Of a stretch of 64,000 nucleotides of DNA, positions 17,590 to 26,955 are shown one piece after another. Source of the DNA: Coprococcus_C sp934318045 (GTDB taxonomy: Bacteria > Bacillota > Clostridia > Lachnospirales > Lachnospiraceae); assembly GCA_934318045.1 (NCBI GenBank), contig CAKREY010000001.1:62001-126000 (forward strand), given 5' to 3'. The translations under genes and the position numbers were made by a program. Position 1 is the first letter of the stretch. Each line of letters begins with the position of its first letter. The notes under the pieces are model-generated. The model did no database searches. It saw only the letters and a list, made by a program, of their open reading frames with translations, and was not told the origin of the DNA.

Positions 17590-18912
17590 TTACTTTTCTT
17601 TCCTCTCCCGTATAATAAACTTTAATGGCGTTCCCTTAAACCCAAACGCCTCTCTGATTTTGTTCTCGATGTATCTCGTATAAGAAAAATGCATCAATTC
17701 TTTATCATTTACAAATATCACGAACGTCGGCGGCTTGACTGACACCTGTGTAATATAATACAGTCTCAGACGTTTTCCTTTGTCTGAAGGCGGCTGGTTC
17801 AACGCCACCGCTTCTGCCATAATCTCATTCAAAACGCCTGTTGCAATCCGAAGCGAATGATTCTCGATGACCATGTCGATTGTCTCAAAAAGCTTCGGAA
17901 GACGCTGCCCCGTCTGTGCAGAGATAAATATCAGTTCCGCATAAGGCATATAGGAAAGTTTGTCGCGCACATCGTCCGTGAACTTTTTCATCGTCTTATC
18001 ATTTTTTTCTATCGCATCCCATTTATTCACAGCAATGATCATACCTTTGCCGCGCTCGTGGGCGATACCTGCGATCTTCGCATCCTGGTCTGTGATTCCC
18101 TCCGTCGCATCAATGACAAGCACTGCCACATTGCACCGTTCCACCGCTGCTACCGTACGGATGATACTGTAACGCTCGATTTCTTCCTTAATCTTATTCT
18201 TCCGACGTAGTCCTGCCGTATCAATAAATACATATTCCGTGCCGTTTCGCTTGATTGTTGTATCAATCGCGTCACGTGTTGTACCGGCAATATCAGACAC
18301 AATCACACGGTCTTCCCCGAGCAATTTGTTGATAATAGAAGATTTCCCTACGTTTGGCTTTCCAATAATCGCAATACGCGGACGCTCATCTTCTTCCTCC
18401 TTCAGCGCATTCTCGCCAAAATGCTTGACTACCTCATCAAGCATATCACCGAGTCCAAGCTGGGATGCCGCCGAGACTGGCTGCGGATCGCCCAGTCCAA
18501 GATTATAAAACTCATACACATCCGGCATAAATTTATCGAAATTATCAACCTTATTTACGACAAGCACGATTGGCTTTTTGGAACGTCGCAGCATATCTGC
18601 AACTTTTCCATCTGCATCGATAAGCCCCTGACGGACATCTGTCACAAATAAAATCACATCCGCGGTCTCAATCGCGATTTCCGCCTGTTCCCGCATACTC
18701 TTCAATATAATATCATCGGATTCCGGCTCGATACCACCCGTATCCACAATTGTAAAATTATAATTCAACCACGTTACATCGGCATAGATCCGATCTCTCG
18801 TCACACCTGGCGTGTCCTGCACGATCGAGATACGATCGCCTGCCAGCGTATTAAACAATGTTGATTTTCCGACATTCGGCCTGCCGACGATAGCTACAAC
18901 CGGTCTGCTCAT
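17590..18912 (-). CDS. der: Ribosome-associated GTPase Der (EngA)
   Basis: Essential GTPase with two tandem G domains acting in 50S subunit assembly. 440 residues. G1 motifs GRPNVGKSTLFN (near the N-terminus) and GKPNVGKSSIIN (about 180); G3 DTGGIEP and DTAGLRRKN; G4 NKVD and NKWD; then the C-terminal KH-like domain ending in GFKGTPLKFIIRERK. The ATG overlaps the stop of the DUF512 gene by 4 nt, so translational coupling is likely. Confidence 0.98.
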   Translation of the reverse strand: MSRPVVAIVGRPNVGKSTLFNTLAGDRISIVQDTPGVTRDRIYADVTWLNYNFTIVDTGGIEPESDDIILKSMREQAEIAIETADVILFVTDVRQGLIDADGKVADMLRRSKKPIVLVVNKVDNFDKFMPDVYEFYNLGLGDPQPVSAASQLGLGDMLDEVVKHFGENALKEEEDERPRIAIIGKPNVGKSSIINKLLGEDRVIVSDIAGTTRDAIDTTIKRNGTEYVFIDTAGLRRKNKIKEEIERYSIIRTVAAVERCNVAVLVIDATEGITDQDAKIAGIAHERGKGMIIAVNKWDAIEKNDKTMKKFTDDVRDKLSYMPYAELIFISAQTGQRLPKLFETIDMVIENHSLRIATGVLNEIMAEAVALNQPPSDKGKRLRLYYITQVSVKPPTFVIFVNDKELMHFSYTRYIENKIREAFGFKGTPLKFIIRERKEK

Positions 18913-20246
18913 GTTCTTTTCTCCATTTCTATCATTTTGTTAAATAAATCCACACCGCTTGATTGTACAATAATCACAGGTACTTGTAAAGCATTTTGCA
19001 ATTCGTCCACCGTCATATCGTCAAGGAAAATCGGCTCATCCGCCTTCACGATCTGGCTTGGAAGGAACAACGCTTCACCGAGATCCTTTCCTTCTAACTG
19101 CTTCACAATATCCTGTCCGGTCAGAAGTCCGGTCACAGTAATCTTCTCACCGAAGAAATCGTTCCGGATTGGGAACACCTGCAGATCAAGCCCGGGTGCC
19201 GCCTGCTTGTATATCTCTGCCACCTGACAGACGTAATCATAAGCAATCAATCCGGTTATCGTCGAGACCTTCCGTTTTCCATCCCAAGGCTTGCCATCAT
19301 GATCTTCGAGATACATATCCACAGCATCCTGCGCCTCTGTCAAAAACAGTCTTGTCATACCGACACCATTTTCTAACTGGATGTATCCGTCATAGCGTTC
19401 CTCCTCCGGCAGATCATACCCGGCAGTAATATACCACTCATCGCTCGCGTGTACGAAATGCTCGCCGAACTTCTCCATCGCCTGCTGCTGAAAGCCCTCA
19501 ATGATTGAGATGACTTCCCTTGCATCCTCTTTCGTAAAGCTTTCTAACTGGCACAATCCATCCCGGTATTTGGACAATCCGACCGGAACGATAGACAAAC
19601 TCTCAATCGTCGGTGCATAGGCAAGCAGATCACCGATTGTCCGGCGCAGTTCCTCGCCATCATTGATTCCTTTACACAATACAACCTGTGCATTCATCGG
19701 GATGTCTGCATCATAAAGCATCTTTATATAATCCATTACTTTTCCGGCAAACCGGTTATGCAGCATCCGGCAGCGGAGCTCCGGATTCGTCGTATGCACA
19801 GAAATATTGATTGGGGCAAGCTTATAGTCAATAATCCGTCTGATATCTTTTTCTTTCATGTTTGTGAGTGTCACATAATTTCCCTGTAAAAAAGACAGAC
19901 GCGTATCATCATCCTTAAAATAAATCGTTTCCCGCATGCCTGGTGGATTCTGATCGATAAAACAGAATACACATTTGTTAAAGCAGCTTCTGTATTCATC
20001 CATCAAAGATTCGCCAAATTCCATACCGAGGTCTTCATCGTAATCTTTTTCGACTTCTAACAGCCATTCTTCTCCATCTGCTTTCTCGATCAGCACTTCG
20101 AGATACTCATCGTTGATCAGAAAGTCATAGTCAAATATATCTTCAATTTCCTTGTCGTTGATTGCAAGAAGGAAATCACCTGCCTCGATTCCAAGTTCTT
20201 CGGCGATTCCGCCTTCTTCAATTTTTGTTATTTTATGTCGCTTCAT
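18909..20246 (-). CDS. DUF512 protein: PDZ-like plus radical-SAM-like iron-sulfur protein
   Basis: 445 residues, widespread in Clostridia and upstream of der; no function established to my knowledge. An N-terminal PDZ-like domain (about 1-65, IEEGGIAEELGIEAGDFLLA) is followed by a Cys cluster CFNKCVFCFIDQNPPG (C-x3-C-x2-C, as in radical SAM enzymes), DTRLSFLQGNYVTLTN, NISVHTTNPELRCRML, and a C-terminal DUF512 domain with VSTITGLIAYDYV and ITVTGLLTGQDI. A 4Fe-4S cluster is predicted; the reaction is unknown. Cotranscription with der suggests a ribosome- or RNA-related role, which is inference only. Confidence 0.93.
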   Translation of the reverse strand: MKRHKITKIEEGGIAEELGIEAGDFLLAINDKEIEDIFDYDFLINDEYLEVLIEKADGEEWLLEVEKDYDEDLGMEFGESLMDEYRSCFNKCVFCFIDQNPPGMRETIYFKDDDTRLSFLQGNYVTLTNMKEKDIRRIIDYKLAPINISVHTTNPELRCRMLHNRFAGKVMDYIKMLYDADIPMNAQVVLCKGINDGEELRRTIGDLLAYAPTIESLSIVPVGLSKYRDGLCQLESFTKEDAREVISIIEGFQQQAMEKFGEHFVHASDEWYITAGYDLPEEERYDGYIQLENGVGMTRLFLTEAQDAVDMYLEDHDGKPWDGKRKVSTITGLIAYDYVCQVAEIYKQAAPGLDLQVFPIRNDFFGEKITVTGLLTGQDIVKQLEGKDLGEALFLPSQIVKADEPIFLDDMTVDELQNALQVPVIIVQSSGVDLFNKMIEMEKRT

Positions 20247-20273
20247 ATCTGTTTCCTATGTTATCAAGATTTT

Positions 20274-21218
20274 CTATTGATCCAATTTCGTCGTTTCTGG
20301 TTTGTGCAAATAAATCACGCCGGCCAGATTCCCTCGTTTTCCTCCTGAAGCACGATGCGAAAAAAACATGTCCGGATTGCAGCAGGTACATAAGTCCGGC
20401 ATCGCGATATGTTCTGGCAAAACTCCTGCATCCGTAAAATTATAATAACATGCCTGATGCAGATCAAGCTGGTATTTTCCGTTTCCTTTGTCTTCTAACA
20501 AAGCCTCCCGCTGTGTCTGTGTATAGACTTCGCAGGCATCTGCCACATCCCTGCTTACTTCATAGCACGACTTGCAGATTGATGGACCTATCGCACAGAT
20601 GATATCTTCCGGCTTTGAACCGAACACTTCCTGCATTTTCCTCACGACAAGAAGTCCGATTCGTCCAACCGTTCCCCGCCAGCCGGAATGTGCTGTCGCG
20701 ATTACACGTTGTACCGGATCATATAAAAAAAGCGGCACACAATCAGCGTAGAACGTCATAAGCGGAATCTCTGTTTCCTGCGTAAGGAGTCCGTCAATTT
20801 CCGAAAAATCCCTGTCTTTATAGATTCCTTTGCCCATATCTTCTTTTGTGACAATCCGAAGTTTTGTCTTATGTACCTGATCCGAAAATACAAGTTTCTT
20901 TTCATCATACCCACATGCAGACGCAAACCGCCTGTGATTTTCCATCACACATAGTTTGTCATCCCCACGTGTAAAACTTAAATTCATGCTTCCAAGATAA
21001 TCTTTGCTCACACCACCCAATCTGGTTGAAAAACCGACAAAGACATCCGGATACGAATCAAATATTTTATACTTAAGAACCGGAACCGGCACACACACGC
21101 CCTCTACGTTCGCATTATCAAAATATGTGGTCCGCGCCCCCAGAAAATGCAGCTGTTCTTCTGTCCGCTTTACGAGCGCCTCCGGATTTACTTTCAAGTT
21201 AAATTGTTCTGGTCTCAT
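20274..21218 (-). CDS. pgeF: Peptidoglycan editing factor PgeF / YfiH-type multicopper-oxidase-like protein
   Basis: 314 residues, somewhat longer than usual because of an N-terminal extension of about 60 residues. Metal-site segments typical of the family: FYADCVPLFLYDP, AHSGWRGTVGRIG (His), AIGPSICKSCYEVS, and the C-terminal CCNPDMFFSHRASGGKRGN. E. coli PgeF cleaves wrongly inserted L-Ala-L-Ser-type precursors, and other members have purine-nucleoside phosphorylase/deaminase activity, so the exact role here is open. It lies between yraN and the DUF512 gene with short gaps. Confidence 0.92.
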   Translation of the reverse strand: MRPEQFNLKVNPEALVKRTEEQLHFLGARTTYFDNANVEGVCVPVPVLKYKIFDSYPDVFVGFSTRLGGVSKDYLGSMNLSFTRGDDKLCVMENHRRFASACGYDEKKLVFSDQVHKTKLRIVTKEDMGKGIYKDRDFSEIDGLLTQETEIPLMTFYADCVPLFLYDPVQRVIATAHSGWRGTVGRIGLLVVRKMQEVFGSKPEDIICAIGPSICKSCYEVSRDVADACEVYTQTQREALLEDKGNGKYQLDLHQACYYNFTDAGVLPEHIAMPDLCTCCNPDMFFSHRASGGKRGNLAGVIYLHKPETTKLDQ

Positions 21219-21252
21219 TTAAATTCTCCTGATATGATATATGCTGCGTTGT

Positions 21253-21624
21253 TCACATGCAAAAATCAAACGCATTTTCAATATGTGTGACAGCATCCCC
21301 GTTAATCCCGATTACGTCAAACCGGATTGGCGTGCTATCGATATTGATTTTTTTCTGATTCAGATAAAAAAGCGCGATCCTGGATATCTGGCGTATCTTT
21401 GAGCGCGTTACAGCCTCTAACGCATCTCCGCTCCTTAGACCGGCACGATATTTGACTTCGACAAATACGATACAGCTTCCATCCCGGGCAACGAGATCGA
21501 TTTCCCCCTGTCTGACACGGTAGTTTTTTTCTATAATAAAATAGCCCTTTTTCCGCAGATAATCGGCCGCTAGTTCTTCTTTTTCCGTACCGACCATTCT
21601 TTTATTATAAGGTATATCGCTCAT
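21253..21624 (-). CDS. YraN family endonuclease-like protein (UPF0102)
   Basis: 123 residues with a PD-(D/E)XK-type nuclease fold. Visible: GTEKEELAADYLRKKGY, NYRVRQGEIDLVARDG (conserved Glu and Asp) and IVFVEVKYR (E-x-K). The cellular role is unclear, though members are linked to Holliday-junction or recombination contexts. It follows the FlhB-like small gene by 18 nt and precedes pgeF. Confidence 0.93.
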   Translation of the reverse strand: MSDIPYNKRMVGTEKEELAADYLRKKGYFIIEKNYRVRQGEIDLVARDGSCIVFVEVKYRAGLRSGDALEAVTRSKIRQISRIALFYLNQKKINIDSTPIRFDVIGINGDAVTHIENAFDFCM

Positions 21625-21642
21625 TTTTATCCTCTTATATTC

Positions 21643-21948
21643 CTATTTTTTTATCTTGGCACGCAGCTTGTCCATCCGGTCAACATAGACTAAAATTTCC
21701 GCAACGACACCATACAGTTCCGGTGGGATACACTCACCAATATCCAGATTCAAAAGCGTATTTGTAAGATCGGTATCCTTGTAAAGCGGCACATCACTTT
21801 TTTTTGCTGTATCAATGATACGCTCCGCGATCACACCTTTTCCGGATGCGACAACCTGAGGCGCTTCGTTTCCCGGCTCGTAGACAAGTGCTACCGCTTT
21901 TTTCTTTTCTTCTTTTTTCTTTGTGTCTACATTAAAATTCTGAGCCAT
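21643..21948 (-). CDS. FlhB C-terminal-like small protein (YlqH-like)
   Basis: 101 residues matching the cytoplasmic export-switch domain of FlhB/YscU: KAVALVYEPGNEAPQVVASG, VIAERIIDTAKKSDVPLYKD and DIGECIPPELYGVVAEILVY. The FlhB membrane part is absent and the autocleavage motif NPTH is replaced by a Lys-rich stretch (EEKKKAVAL), so it cannot self-cleave like FlhB. Bacillus has the same stand-alone gene, ylqH, next to ylqG and rnhB. Function unknown. No flagellar operon is visible around it. Confidence 0.9.
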   Translation of the reverse strand: MAQNFNVDTKKKEEKKKAVALVYEPGNEAPQVVASGKGVIAERIIDTAKKSDVPLYKDTDLTNTLLNLDIGECIPPELYGVVAEILVYVDRMDKLRAKIKK

Positions 21949-22005
21949 TCATTGATTCCCCGCTTCCTCTGATTTATCAAAATATGCTGCTTTGCACGTT
22001 TCACG

Positions 22006-23718
22006 CTACATCCGAACATCAAACGAATACCGTTTCACGCTTTTTTCTATGTCATCATCGCCAAACATCTCTTTTATCACGGCATTCTTCTCTGTTTCCG
22101 GATGCAGTGTCGGCTCCCGCATGATTACTTCGTTTGTTAACGAATATCCATTTTCCGCAACTGCCTGTTCAAGCTGGTTCATATGTGCATCGATCAGCTT
22201 CGCGCTCTCCTCATCTTCCACATAAAACTTTGTATGAACCATCGTGCCCCGCAAAGACACATGCACATCTGTCGGTCCAAGAAATTCCATATCCAGATGA
22301 AGCAAAGCACTGACATCTTCCTTTTTTTCCTGTAACCGCTTTTTATTCATATAAACAAACAAATCCGCATTGCCATCTCTTCCTTCCATCCGCACCGGAA
22401 GCTGTGCATACGGAAAAAGATTGCTTAAGTTTTGCAAAAACAAGATTCGTTCCTGCATGCCTTTTGCCGATTCCGACAAATGCTGCCCGGACGGATTGCC
22501 CTGGCCACCCATCTGCTGCATAAGGCGATCCATCTTTTCATAGATATGCTTATACAAATCCGAAAGTTCCTGTGGTTGTTCCATCTTCTCCGGATTCAAT
22601 GTGAATTTATCTTTCACAGCTGTCTCCAGCAGCGCTTTCATGTTGTCAGAAGCAAAAAATTCTTTCAACTTTTCCGTATCGCTCACTGCATGATCTACAG
22701 CCGCAGATACAAGCGTCTGCAAATGATTTGCAAGCTGCATCGGCGTATCTGATTGATCAAAAACGGTCTGTATCGTCTGTGCGCTCAGATGCATATTCAA
22801 AAGCTGGTCTATGATACCGGAAATTTCTCCTTCTGCCATACCAAACTTTTCTGCATAAGCAGCAATCTGCTCTGCAGATATCCCCGGCACGGTTCCGGAT
22901 ATTCCTTCCTTCTGTAATCCGGCATGCTCTGTCGCAGGATTCAATATATCCGCTGTCGTTTCCCCGCCTTGTCCGTCTGTCCGAAGCAGCACATCCATAT
23001 CCAAAAACGGTATATCCTGTGTGTCCGATAGGATAGAAAGCATCTCCTGCATACCTTCCGGATTGGACATATAAGTTGTCAGTTCCTCCGTCATTCCGGA
23101 AAGTGCCTGCATCATCGCATGCTGATTCGTCTGATATTGTTCAAACCCGGCAATTGTTTCTTCCGTGACAGGCAGATTCATCTTGTTCATAGATACGATT
23201 GTCTGAACATCTACCTCCGGATACCGGTAAGCCTGTTGCAAAATCTTTTGCATACTTGTACGATCTGCCGGCATATTTTCGGATAAAAGTGCCTCTGCAA
23301 TCTGATAATTTTTATCCGACGGTGACAACTGATTTTTTTCAAGCAGATCAAAGATTGTCTGGTTTTTCATCGACTGCATATCTGTAGCAAGCGGCTTGAT
23401 CGTGACTACGTTTCCCGTATTTTCTTTCACAAGAAATGCTATGGAATCACCCATATTCAGATTCATTGCTTCCGCCATGCGTGCCTGAAGCATCTGATTT
23501 CCCTCCATCTGGATTGTCACCTGCATGCCATTGATATCTACGACTTGCCCGGTAAATGTCTGCCCTTCCTGCGCCTGGGACAGGATTGCATTTCCGGAAA
23601 CCGATGCATCCTTTCCCGCCTGGCTGGCATCATTTATGACAGCCTGTCCACGGGCATCTGCACGCGTAATCTCACCTGCATTTTTATAAAATTGAAAATT
23701 TCCGCTTTCAATATTCAT
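22006..23718 (-). CDS. YlqG-like protein, FliK-related hook-length-control-like
   Basis: 570 residues, low in Cys, rich in Gln and Met, largely helical, without signal peptide or membrane segment. An N-terminal beta-rich part (GQTFTGQVVDINGMQVTIQM) is followed by a long helical middle and a C-terminal domain with LLHLDMEFLGPTDVHVSLRG and TKFYVEDEESAKLIDAHM, which resembles the FliK C-terminal substrate-switch domain. It overlaps rnhB by 4 nt and precedes the FlhB-like gene, so a FliK-FlhB-type pair is preserved outside a flagellar cluster. Exact function unknown. Confidence 0.8.
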   Translation of the reverse strand: MNIESGNFQFYKNAGEITRADARGQAVINDASQAGKDASVSGNAILSQAQEGQTFTGQVVDINGMQVTIQMEGNQMLQARMAEAMNLNMGDSIAFLVKENTGNVVTIKPLATDMQSMKNQTIFDLLEKNQLSPSDKNYQIAEALLSENMPADRTSMQKILQQAYRYPEVDVQTIVSMNKMNLPVTEETIAGFEQYQTNQHAMMQALSGMTEELTTYMSNPEGMQEMLSILSDTQDIPFLDMDVLLRTDGQGGETTADILNPATEHAGLQKEGISGTVPGISAEQIAAYAEKFGMAEGEISGIIDQLLNMHLSAQTIQTVFDQSDTPMQLANHLQTLVSAAVDHAVSDTEKLKEFFASDNMKALLETAVKDKFTLNPEKMEQPQELSDLYKHIYEKMDRLMQQMGGQGNPSGQHLSESAKGMQERILFLQNLSNLFPYAQLPVRMEGRDGNADLFVYMNKKRLQEKKEDVSALLHLDMEFLGPTDVHVSLRGTMVHTKFYVEDEESAKLIDAHMNQLEQAVAENGYSLTNEVIMREPTLHPETEKNAVIKEMFGDDDIEKSVKRYSFDVRM

Positions 23719-24482
23719 ACATAGCCCTTTATAAATGTTCTACGGTGTATCTCACATGGTCCGAACTGATCTAATCCGGCATAGTGTTTTGCGCTTCCAT
23801 ATCCCATATTACTCGCAAAGTCATATCCCGGATATACTTTATCATATTCCACCATCATACGGTCTCTTGTCACTTTGGCCACAATACTCGCTGCGGCGAT
23901 ACTTGCTGACAATGTATCTCCTTTTACGATTGGGATCTGCTTTATATCTACCTGTGGAATCTTAACCGCATCATTTAACAGAAGATCCGGCGTGACTTTG
24001 AGATTTGAAATTGCCATACGCATCGCTTCATAGGTTGCCTGTAATATATTGATTTCATCAATTCTTTTTTCGGATACAACACCGATACCATAAGCAGCCG
24101 CTTTCTCCCGAATGATATCATAGAGGATTTCCCGTTTCTTTCTTGGAACCTGTTTGGAATCATTCAAATGAAGAATCATCTCGTCCACCGGCAGGATGAC
24201 TGCACATGCCACAACCGGTCCCGCAAGCGGCCCTCTGCCAACCTCATCAATCCCACAGATATACTTATAACCCATCGCATGATATTGGTTTTCAAACGCA
24301 AGCATCTTCTTTGATCTTTCATATTCAGCCCGGAGCTGATCAAGTTTTTTTCGCGTCTGTCCGACTATTGTCTGCACACCGCTGCGTGCGTCCGACTCAT
24401 ACAGCTGTATAAATTGCTGCAATTGCAATACATCGTCCGGATCAAGCGCCTGATAGGCGGCTTTTATCTCCTGCATGTTCAT
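23715..24482 (-). CDS. rnhB: Ribonuclease HII
   Basis: Endonuclease that cuts RNA in RNA-DNA hybrids and at single ribonucleotides. 255 residues, including an N-terminal helical extension of about 70 residues as in Bacillus RNase HII. Catalytic motifs: CGIDEVGRGPLAGPVVACAV (Asp and Glu), LNDSKQVPRKKRE, and AASIVAKVTRDRMM with following Asp. The stop overlaps the ylqG start. A hairpin terminator precedes it, so it may have its own promoter, though none is convincing. Confidence 0.97.
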   Translation of the reverse strand: MNMQEIKAAYQALDPDDVLQLQQFIQLYESDARSGVQTIVGQTRKKLDQLRAEYERSKKMLAFENQYHAMGYKYICGIDEVGRGPLAGPVVACAVILPVDEMILHLNDSKQVPRKKREILYDIIREKAAAYGIGVVSEKRIDEINILQATYEAMRMAISNLKVTPDLLLNDAVKIPQVDIKQIPIVKGDTLSASIAAASIVAKVTRDRMMVEYDKVYPGYDFASNMGYGSAKHYAGLDQFGPCEIHRRTFIKGYV

Positions 24483-24572
24483 TGTCTTTTCTCCTCATAT
24501 AAAACTAAGTCACATTTCTCTGCAAACAAATACCGAAAAACTGCTTTCGGATAGAATATCCAAATTGCAAAA

Positions 24573-24604
24573 TAAGGACTGTGCAAAGACACACAGTCCT
24601 TTTT
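24573..24604. terminator. Intrinsic terminator between lepB (distal copy) and rnhB
   Basis: Arms aaggactgtg (24574-24583) and cacagtcctt (24592-24601) around an 8-nt loop. On the minus strand the hairpin is followed by a modest T-rich tail (ATTTTG), so termination is perhaps partial. Confidence 0.75.
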
Positions 24605-24606
24605 GT

Positions 24607-25389
24607 TTATTTGATCAATCCAAATTTCTTAAATGGATAAATTCGTAGCACAACCTTACCGACAATATCTTCGCGGCTGACATTTCCGACATCTGACCAC
24701 CGGCTGTCAATACTGTTATTCCGGTTATCTCCAAGCACAAAATATTCATCCGATCCCAGATATACCTCTGAGCCGGCTCGTCCATTATTTAAGATTGTCT
24801 CTTTGCCATAATTTTCTTTCAATAATTTTCCGTTGATATAAATATTGCCATTCTGGTCAATACGCACAGTTTCACCAGGCAGCCCGATCACACGCTTGAC
24901 ATACGTCGTATTCTCATCGTAATTGAAAATAATGATATCAAACCGCTTTGGATCACCAAATGTATAAGATAATTTATCAACCCACAAATTATCCTTATCT
25001 TCCAGCGTCGGGTTCATGGAAGAACCATCTACTTTTGACCGGCAGCCAACGAAATTCAATATAAAATAACAGATTAAAACAACAATTCCAATATAAATAA
25101 TCAGACTCAAAAGCTCTTTTACGATATTTATTTCCTCTGGCTTTTTATCTTTTTTCTTTTTGCGTTTCTTTTTTAGAATTGGATTTCCTTCCTCGTCATA
25201 GGATACAATCTCTTTGGCTTCTTCTTCGGCTTTTTTTGTGATATCTTCCGTCTCTTTCGCCTCTTTATCCTGATTGGCTGCATCCGCTTCCTTTTTTTCT
25301 GCTTTCTCTGTTATATCTGCTTCCTTCTTTTCTGCCTGCACAGTCTTCACTTCTGTGTCTGCCATTTCATCCTTCTTTTTCTTTTTCAT
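24607..25389 (-). CDS. lepB: Type I signal peptidase with long charged N-terminus
   Basis: Removes signal peptides of secreted proteins with a Ser/Lys dyad. 260 residues. Residues 1-90 are Lys/Glu/Ala-rich and imperfectly repetitive (KKEADITEKAEKKEADAANQ), predicted cytoplasmic; a transmembrane segment follows (LLSLIIYIGIVVLICYFIL). The extracellular catalytic domain has VDGSSMNPTLED (nucleophile Ser) and YVKRVIGLPGE (general-base Lys), then LGDNRNNSIDSR. It lies between rbgA and rnhB. A second signal peptidase gene sits on the other side of rbgA. The charged N-terminus is unusual for the family. Confidence 0.95.
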   Translation of the reverse strand: MKKKKKDEMADTEVKTVQAEKKEADITEKAEKKEADAANQDKEAKETEDITKKAEEEAKEIVSYDEEGNPILKKKRKKKKDKKPEEINIVKELLSLIIYIGIVVLICYFILNFVGCRSKVDGSSMNPTLEDKDNLWVDKLSYTFGDPKRFDIIIFNYDENTTYVKRVIGLPGETVRIDQNGNIYINGKLLKENYGKETILNNGRAGSEVYLGSDEYFVLGDNRNNSIDSRWSDVGNVSREDIVGKVVLRIYPFKKFGLIK

Positions 25390-25400
25390 TTCTATACTCC

Positions 25401-26255
25401 CTACTCCGTTATCTCTTCCAGCGTGATACGCCCCAGTCTTCCGGCGCGAAAATCATCGAATACGATAGAAGCTGCTTTATCAAGATCCGGCTCATTTCCT
25501 TTTAACAAACAAGCTCTTGCAATCGCAATCTGCTTTAATATCTCAAAGTTTTCAGAATTTTTGAAATCTATATCTATATTATACCTGTCTGCAAGTGCAT
25601 TACAATAATTAAATTTTAAAAATTCTATGAATTTTAACGCAAGCTCACTTTTGGTCAGTATTTCATCATTGATTGATCCAATATATGCCAGACGGAGTCC
25701 GACCTCCTGGTCTTCGAATTTTGGCCATAAAATACCCGGTGTATCAAGAAGTTCCACATCTTTACCAATCCGAATCCACTGTTTTCCTTTCGTGACACCC
25801 GGTTTATTTCCAACTTTCGTGCAGGATTTTTTTGCATAGGAATTGATAAACGTTGACTTTCCGACATTTGGAATACCGACAATCATTGCACGGATCGGAC
25901 GATTGATGATACCTCGTTTCCTGTCACGCTCGATTTTTTCCCTGCATGCTTCCCGGATTGTGTCAGAGACAGGTTTCATACCTGAATTTTTCCGTGAATC
26001 CATACTCAGCACGAAAAAGCCCTTCGACTTAAAATAGGTTTCCCATTTTGCAGTTTTCTTCGCATCTGCCATATCCGCTTTGTTCAGAATTACCATACGG
26101 GATTTATTGGCTGCAAGCGTATCAATATCCGGATTTTTACTCGAGAGTGGCGCTCTCGCATCCAACAGCTCAATCACAATATCAATTAATTTAATATTTT
26201 CCTGCATCATACGTTTCGCTTTTGTCATATGACCCGGATACCATTGAATATTCAT
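25401..26255 (-). CDS. rbgA: Ribosome biogenesis GTPase A
   Basis: Circularly permuted GTPase (YlqF) needed for late 50S assembly. 284 residues. Starts MNIQWYPGHMTKAKRMM; G4 NKAD precedes G1 GIPNVGKSTFIN, with G3 DTPGILWP, the permuted order typical of YlqF. A C-terminal ANTAR-like RNA-binding region follows. Gene order rplS ... rbgA ... rnhB matches Bacillus (rplS-ylqF-rnhB), with lepB copies inserted on both sides. Confidence 0.97.
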   Translation of the reverse strand: MNIQWYPGHMTKAKRMMQENIKLIDIVIELLDARAPLSSKNPDIDTLAANKSRMVILNKADMADAKKTAKWETYFKSKGFFVLSMDSRKNSGMKPVSDTIREACREKIERDRKRGIINRPIRAMIVGIPNVGKSTFINSYAKKSCTKVGNKPGVTKGKQWIRIGKDVELLDTPGILWPKFEDQEVGLRLAYIGSINDEILTKSELALKFIEFLKFNYCNALADRYNIDIDFKNSENFEILKQIAIARACLLKGNEPDLDKAASIVFDDFRAGRLGRITLEEITE

Positions 26256-26258
26256 CGT

Positions 26259-26873
26259 TTATTTTACCTTTCCTTTAGCACTGCGTGGAAGAACAATCGA
26301 TACAACTTTCCCTGTAATTTCTGTTTTGGATATATTCCCGACGTTCGTATACCGGCTGTCCTCGCTGTTGTTAACATTGTCCCCCATTACAAAATATTCA
26401 TCTTCCCCAAGTGTGATTTCATCCTCTGCTACACCGCTGATCTGGATTGCCATCTCGAACGGCACATCACTACGCCGCTCCCCATTGATATAGATATCGC
26501 CATTTGAGATCCGCACGTTTTCTTCCGGCAGTCCGATCACACGTTTAATATCATAATATTGGTTTTCATCTCCAACCTTGGAAAATGCAATCACATCATA
26601 CCGTTTGATATCCGAAAACCGATAAACAATCTTATTAACAAAAACAACCTGGGAATCCTCCAGCGTCGGATTCATGGACGGTCCGACAACTGTTACGGTC
26701 TGAAATCCAAATGTCACCACTGCGTAACCAAAAATAATTGCAATAAAAACAAGCAAAATCCATTTTCCAAAGCTCTTAAAAAAACGTTTGATCTTGGAAT
26801 TCCGTTTTGACACATATCTCGATAAATTGTGTTTATCATAATAACTTTTTGATGCTCTATGTCCCATCTGCAT
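26259..26873 (-). CDS. lepB: Type I signal peptidase
   Basis: 204 residues, 3 nt upstream of rbgA. A basic N-terminus is followed by one transmembrane helix (WILLVFIAIIFGYAVVTF) and the catalytic domain with VGPSMNPTLEDS (Ser), DIKRVIGLPEE (Lys) and GDNVNNSEDSRY. A start at the ATG at 26873 gives MQMGHRASK; Met3 is an alternative. It is the rplS-proximal copy of the two signal peptidases here. Confidence 0.95.
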   Translation of the reverse strand: MQMGHRASKSYYDKHNLSRYVSKRNSKIKRFFKSFGKWILLVFIAIIFGYAVVTFGFQTVTVVGPSMNPTLEDSQVVFVNKIVYRFSDIKRYDVIAFSKVGDENQYYDIKRVIGLPEENVRISNGDIYINGERRSDVPFEMAIQISGVAEDEITLGEDEYFVMGDNVNNSEDSRYTNVGNISKTEITGKVVSIVLPRSAKGKVK

Positions 26874-26902
26874 CCTCCGGCCGAATTCGTCATAATTGAA
26901 AA

Positions 26903-26932
26903 CACCCCCAGATTAAGATGAATCTGGGGGCA
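26903..26932 (-). terminator. Intrinsic terminator behind rplS
   Basis: Minus-strand stem CCCCCAGATT/AATCTGGGGG (26905-26914 with 26921-26930) and a 6-nt loop, followed by TGTTTTC. It lies between rplS and lepB, so the downstream genes probably receive only read-through or have their own promoter. Confidence 0.85.
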
Positions 26933-26955
26933 AGCATTCATTGTCGTCGCAAGTA

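Noticed and set aside
24483..24520. TTGCAG-18-TATATG as a promoter for rnhB
   Set aside because: The transcript would begin inside the Shine-Dalgarno sequence of rnhB.
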